9,339 bases of DNA from the NCBI GenBank assembly GCA_003545625.1, contig DODH01000177.1, positions 1 through 9,339 of the forward strand, read 5' to 3'. Within the stretch, counting starts at the first letter, position 1. Every line of letters starts with the position of its first letter. The position numbers and the translations under genes are program-made. Positions 6,664-9,339 of the stretch are shown here, one piece after another. This DNA is from Nitrospina sp. Lineage in GTDB: Bacteria > Nitrospinota > Nitrospinia > Nitrospinales > VA-1. Under the pieces are notes generated by a model that was not told where the DNA came from, ran no database searches, and worked only from the letters and a program-made list of their open reading frames with translations.

Positions 6664-6680
6664 TGCATCAACTCCAGTTT

Positions 6681-6689
6681 TGTTATACT
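6681..6689 (+). promoter_or_regulatory. Extended -10 promoter upstream of murJ
   Basis: TGTTATACT is an extended -10 with one mismatch to TATAAT. The nearest -35-like hexamer, TTGCCT (6659-6664), is at a long 19-nt spacing and lies at the end of the 27-bp repeat. Transcription would begin near 6696, giving a leader of about 55 nt. Confidence 0.5.
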
Positions 6690-6750
6690 GCGTAAAGGCA
6701 AGACCTCGTAAACAAGCGTTCACTAATTCCCACCTGAACCGAAACCCCGA

Positions 6751-8316
6751 ATGGACAGCAATAAAAAAGTAAGTGAAGCGGCAGGAGCCGTAGGCGGGAT
6801 GACCCTATTATCCCGACTTTTCGGGTTTCTGCGCGATGTGGTCATCGCTATGGCCTTTGGCTCTTCGGCCTCCGCCGATGCTTTTTTTGTCGCCTTCCGG
6901 ATCCCTAATATGCAACGGCGAATTTTGGGCGAAGGCGCGGTGACAGCGGCTTTCATTCCTGTTTTCACCGAAACGCTGACACAAAAGGGGGAAGCCGCCG
7001 CATGGAGAATGACCGCCAACCTGTTCAATATTCTTTTTATTGCATTATCCCTGGCATCCCTGTTTATCCTGATATTTTCCCCTGCTGTAATAACGGTTTT
7101 TGCCCCTGGGTTTCTTGATGAACCCGGAAAATTTGAACTGACGGTGAAATTGACGCGCTGGATGGCTCCCTACCTTTTCTTTATCGGACTGGCCGCCTTT
7201 TGCATGGGGATTTTGAACTCCCTGAAAGTTTTTGCCCTTCCAGCCGCTACCCCTATTTTGCAAAATGTCATGATGATCCTGTCGGTTCTCATCATTGCTC
7301 CGCTAATGGATGAGCCGATTATGGGACTTGCCATCGGCGTCCTGGTAGGGGGAGCCCTGCAATTATTGGTTCAGCTTCCTGCTGTCATAAAAAAAGGATT
7401 CCGCTTTGAAAAAACACTTAACTTCAAACAGGAAGAGGTCATTAAAATCGCCAAACTGATGGGACCGGTTATATTGGGCCTTGCTGTTTATGAAATTAAT
7501 ATCATGGTTGATACCCTGCTCGCTTCCCTGCTTCCGGGCGGGTCTATCTCTTACCTTTATTATGGCAACCGGCTGGTGCAACTGCCTCTGGGCGTATTTG
7601 CGGTCGCATTAGGAGTAGCACTTCTTCCCACGCTATCCAGCCAGGCCGCAAAAGGCGACCTGAAAGAGTTGGTCCAGACAGTAGGTTTCAGTATTCGCCT
7701 CATTCTTTTTATCACCATACCAGCCACGGTAGGGTTGATTATCCTGCGCGAGCCCATCGTTAATACGTTATGGGAACGGGGAGAGTTCCTGGCTTCCACC
7801 ACCGAGGGAACAGCCATTGCCCTGCTTTATTATTCCATAGGCCTCTGCGCCTATTCAGGGATTAAAATCATCGCTCCGGCATTTTATTCTTTGCAGGACA
7901 CCAAAACCCCGGCAAAAATTGGTATTTATTCCATGGTTCTCAATATGGTTTTAAATCTTATTTTAATGGGCCCCTTGAAACATGGAGGTCTTGCACTGGC
8001 CACTTCCCTGGCGGCCTTATTTAATGTTTCGCTGTTGATCTACCATTTAAGAAAACGCTTAGGGCTGATGGGCGGAAGAAAAATACTGCGTTCGACTGTT
8101 AAAATGGCGGCCGCAGCCATAGCCATGGGTGCCGTTACTTTTCTCACCAAGGAGAGCTTTTTCCATGTCAGCGACCCTCTTTCGATCCGGCTACTTACCT
8201 TGAGCGCTTGCATATCTGCGGGAATACTGGTATATGCCTTAATCTCTCATTTCACCCGAAACGAAGAATGGCGTTTTCTTTTGGATTTGAGAAAGAAAAA
8301 ACAAATACGTGGCTAG
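6751..8316 (+). CDS. murJ: Lipid II flippase MurJ (MviN)
   Basis: This 521-aa inner-membrane protein of the MOP exporter superfamily flips lipid-linked peptidoglycan precursor to the periplasmic side. Length and about 14 hydrophobic helices fit the family. The signature N-terminus is present: TLLSRLFGFLRDVVIA (18-33), ADAFFVAFRIPN (42-53) and RRILGEGA (56-63). The residues known to be essential in E. coli MurJ (R18, R24, D39, R52, R270) line up with R22, R28, D43, R56 and R274 at a constant offset of 4, the last in YYGNRLVQLP (270-279). GVFAVALGVALLPTLS (281-296) is also typical. The last two helices run to about residue 505, followed by a basic tail. ATG 6751 is the first possible start after an in-frame stop at 6724, and no Shine-Dalgarno is visible before it. 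Probably co-transcribed with the next gene, 39 nt downstream. Confidence 0.96.
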   Translation: MDSNKKVSEAAGAVGGMTLLSRLFGFLRDVVIAMAFGSSASADAFFVAFRIPNMQRRILGEGAVTAAFIPVFTETLTQKGEAAAWRMTANLFNILFIALSLASLFILIFSPAVITVFAPGFLDEPGKFELTVKLTRWMAPYLFFIGLAAFCMGILNSLKVFALPAATPILQNVMMILSVLIIAPLMDEPIMGLAIGVLVGGALQLLVQLPAVIKKGFRFEKTLNFKQEEVIKIAKLMGPVILGLAVYEINIMVDTLLASLLPGGSISYLYYGNRLVQLPLGVFAVALGVALLPTLSSQAAKGDLKELVQTVGFSIRLILFITIPATVGLIILREPIVNTLWERGEFLASTTEGTAIALLYYSIGLCAYSGIKIIAPAFYSLQDTKTPAKIGIYSMVLNMVLNLILMGPLKHGGLALATSLAALFNVSLLIYHLRKRLGLMGGRKILRSTVKMAAAAIAMGAVTFLTKESFFHVSDPLSIRLLTLSACISAGILVYALISHFTRNEEWRFLLDLRKKKQIRG

Positions 8317-8355
8317 AATCGTTTTCGCAAATATAAAATAAAGGATAACCCTCTT

Positions 8356-8985
8356 ATGGTAGTCACCTGCCTGGATTTGGAAGGAGTTCTGGTTCCTGAA
8401 ATCTGGATAGCCTTCGCTGAAAAAACTGGGATTGAGAAACTGCGACTTACCACGCGGGATATCCCCGATTATGATGAGCTGATGCGTGGACGGCTCAAAA
8501 TTCTCGATGAAAATAATCTTAAACTCGCAGATATCCAGGAAGTCATCGGAGGCATTGCCCCACTTCCCGGCGCGAAGGAGTTCTTATCCTGGCTGGAAAG
8601 TGAATTCCAGGTCATCATTCTGTCTGATACCTTTAATCAGTTTGCCGGGCCTTTGATGGCGCAACTTGACTACCCTACCCTGTTTTGCCATGACCTGATT
8701 GTTGATGAGACCGGGAGAATCGCCGATTACCGGTTGCGAATTCCCGATGCAAAAACCAAGGCCGTGGCGGCCTTAAAATTGCTAAACCTGAAAGTGATCG
8801 CCGCCGGAGATTCCTATAACGATACAGGGATGCTTAAAGAAGCCGATGCTGGGATTTTATTTAGGGCTCCTGATAATGTCGTGGAAGAGTTTCCCCAATT
8901 TCCCGTAACACGGACCTACGATGAATTCAAAACAGCGATCATTGAAGTCAGCAAAAAACTGGAAGGCTTAAATGACATTATTTGA
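8356..8985 (+). CDS. thrH: ThrH-type phosphoserine phosphatase / homoserine phosphotransferase
   Basis: A 209-aa cytosolic HAD-superfamily enzyme. ThrH of Pseudomonas dephosphorylates phosphoserine and can move the phosphate to homoserine, linking serine and threonine synthesis. The N-terminus CLDLEGVLVPEIWIAFAEKTGI (5-26) is almost the Pseudomonas ThrH sequence. HAD motif I has nucleophile D7 and, as in ThrH, Glu at position 9 in place of the second Asp. The family segments TTRDIPDYDELM (32-43) and LKLADIQEVI (55-64) follow. Motif II is SDT (90-92). A lysine for motif III is K133 or K135. Motif IV is GDSYND (151-156), and HAPENV-like RAPDNV (170-175) and EEFPQFP (177-183) close the match. 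AAGGA (8341-8345) lies 10 nt before the ATG. It shares 8 nt with the convergent SH3 gene at the 3' end. Family assignment is firm; which activity dominates in this host is not known. Confidence 0.93.
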   Translation: MVVTCLDLEGVLVPEIWIAFAEKTGIEKLRLTTRDIPDYDELMRGRLKILDENNLKLADIQEVIGGIAPLPGAKEFLSWLESEFQVIILSDTFNQFAGPLMAQLDYPTLFCHDLIVDETGRIADYRLRIPDAKTKAVAALKLLNLKVIAAGDSYNDTGMLKEADAGILFRAPDNVVEEFPQFPVTRTYDEFKTAIIEVSKKLEGLNDII

Positions 8986-9339
8986 TTTCAGAATCAATAA
9001 GCTTACTGGCCAGCCACCCGGTCCGGGCTGGTTCTTTCGGCCCCGGTTTTGAGCGGATTTTTGACCATTTCCCTTTTTTCTCCAGGATTTCAACCTGAGT
9101 GCCTTGGGTCAGCACAAATAAAATGGTGCTTGTTTTTGTATTGGGTTTATTACGCAAATTAGCAAAACTCACATTGACCTTGAAAAATATTTCATAATCT
9201 TCGTCTTCTGCAACTTGAAGAGAAACTTCATCGGTGCCCGAATCAAGAAACAGGTTCAGTGGATTGATTTCCAGCTTGACCACAGCTATGACTATGAAAA
9301 CCAGTGTTAATAAGGCAATGCGTAGATAAGCCTGGGAAA
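8978..9339 (-). CDS. Membrane-anchored bacterial SH3-domain protein, 3' part (cut by window edge)
   Basis: The reading frame is open from the window edge to TAA 8980-8978, giving 119 visible residues. A GTG at 9283-9281 could start a 101-aa form, but upstream codons encode AYLRIALLTLVFIVIAVVK, a clear transmembrane helix or signal anchor, so the real start probably lies outside the window. After a linker of about 45 residues the SH3b domain covers the rest: VSFANLRNKPNTKTSTIL, then LTQGTQVEILEKKGKWSKIR and the closing GWLASKLI. The family's LRxxPs.ss.i...l.kG..v.v....g.W.kv....GW pattern is complete. Such domains usually bind peptidoglycan or peptides in the periplasm. Its 3' end overlaps the convergent thrH by 8 nt. 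Function beyond anchored SH3 is unknown. Confidence 0.8.
   Translation of the reverse strand, partial: SQAYLRIALLTLVFIVIAVVKLEINPLNLFLDSGTDEVSLQVAEDEDYEIFFKVNVSFANLRNKPNTKTSTILFVLTQGTQVEILEKKGKWSKIRSKPGPKEPARTGWLASKLIDSEIK

Noticed and set aside
6477..6701. Minus-strand reading frame across the repeat region (also 2500-2694)
   Set aside because: The two frames share short peptides only because both cross the 27-bp repeat. Both overlap better-supported genes and lack SD sites.
9010..9035. CCAGCC...GGCTGG stem followed by TTCTTTC as a thrH terminator
   Set aside because: A 6-bp stem with an interrupted T tract inside the SH3 coding frame. The bases encode the SH3 segment before GWLAS, and it is too weak to call without 3'-end data.

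Overview
The window looks like chromosome from a Gram-negative, probably aerobic bacterium of moderate GC. It carries a lipid II flippase, a ThrH-type phosphatase, an FAD-linked 2-hydroxyacid dehydrogenase and a probable non-heme iron dioxygenase. Gene style (many close-packed operons, GTG/TTG starts, a MoxR-type ATPase beside a large uncharacterised protein) would fit Nitrospinota or deltaproteobacterial-like lineages. That placement is an impression from protein resemblance and was not tested. No tRNA, rRNA, CRISPR array, insertion sequence or phage gene was seen.

Layout. (1) 1-266, minus: 5' part of an HNH endonuclease gene cut by the window edge, with its own sigma70-like promoter (332-361). 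(2) 385-2585, minus: a tight three-gene operon. It encodes a 56-aa single-pass membrane protein with a GTG start, a 201-aa stand-alone VOC protein resembling the catalytic half of 4-hydroxyphenylpyruvate dioxygenase (HPPD), and a 472-aa FAD/zinc D-2-hydroxyacid dehydrogenase. (3) 2698-5964, plus: an operon of a MoxR-like AAA+ ATPase (TTG start), a 616-aa uncharacterised protein (probable GTG start 1 nt after the ATPase stop) and a GNAT acetyltransferase. (4) 5983-6576, minus: a 197-aa protein I do not recognise. (5) 6751-8985, plus: murJ and a thrH-like HAD phosphatase, probably co-transcribed. (6) 8978-9339, minus: a membrane-anchored bacterial SH3 protein, running off the window and overlapping the end of thrH by 8 nt.

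How genes may work together. The dehydrogenase would make a 2-oxo acid and the HPPD-like protein belongs to a family that uses 2-oxo acids, so the two may be consecutive steps; this is inference. The ATPase and the 616-aa protein are almost certainly a functional pair, as MoxR ATPases usually act on a co-encoded partner, but no VWA protein is present. A near-identical 27-bp element (25/27) lies in both divergent intergenic regions, 2657-2683 and 6637-6663. In the second it sits midway between two outward-facing extended -10 promoters, which suggests a shared regulatory site.

The most interesting parts are the HPPD-like/dehydrogenase/small membrane protein operon, the MoxR-partner operon, and the duplicated intergenic element.
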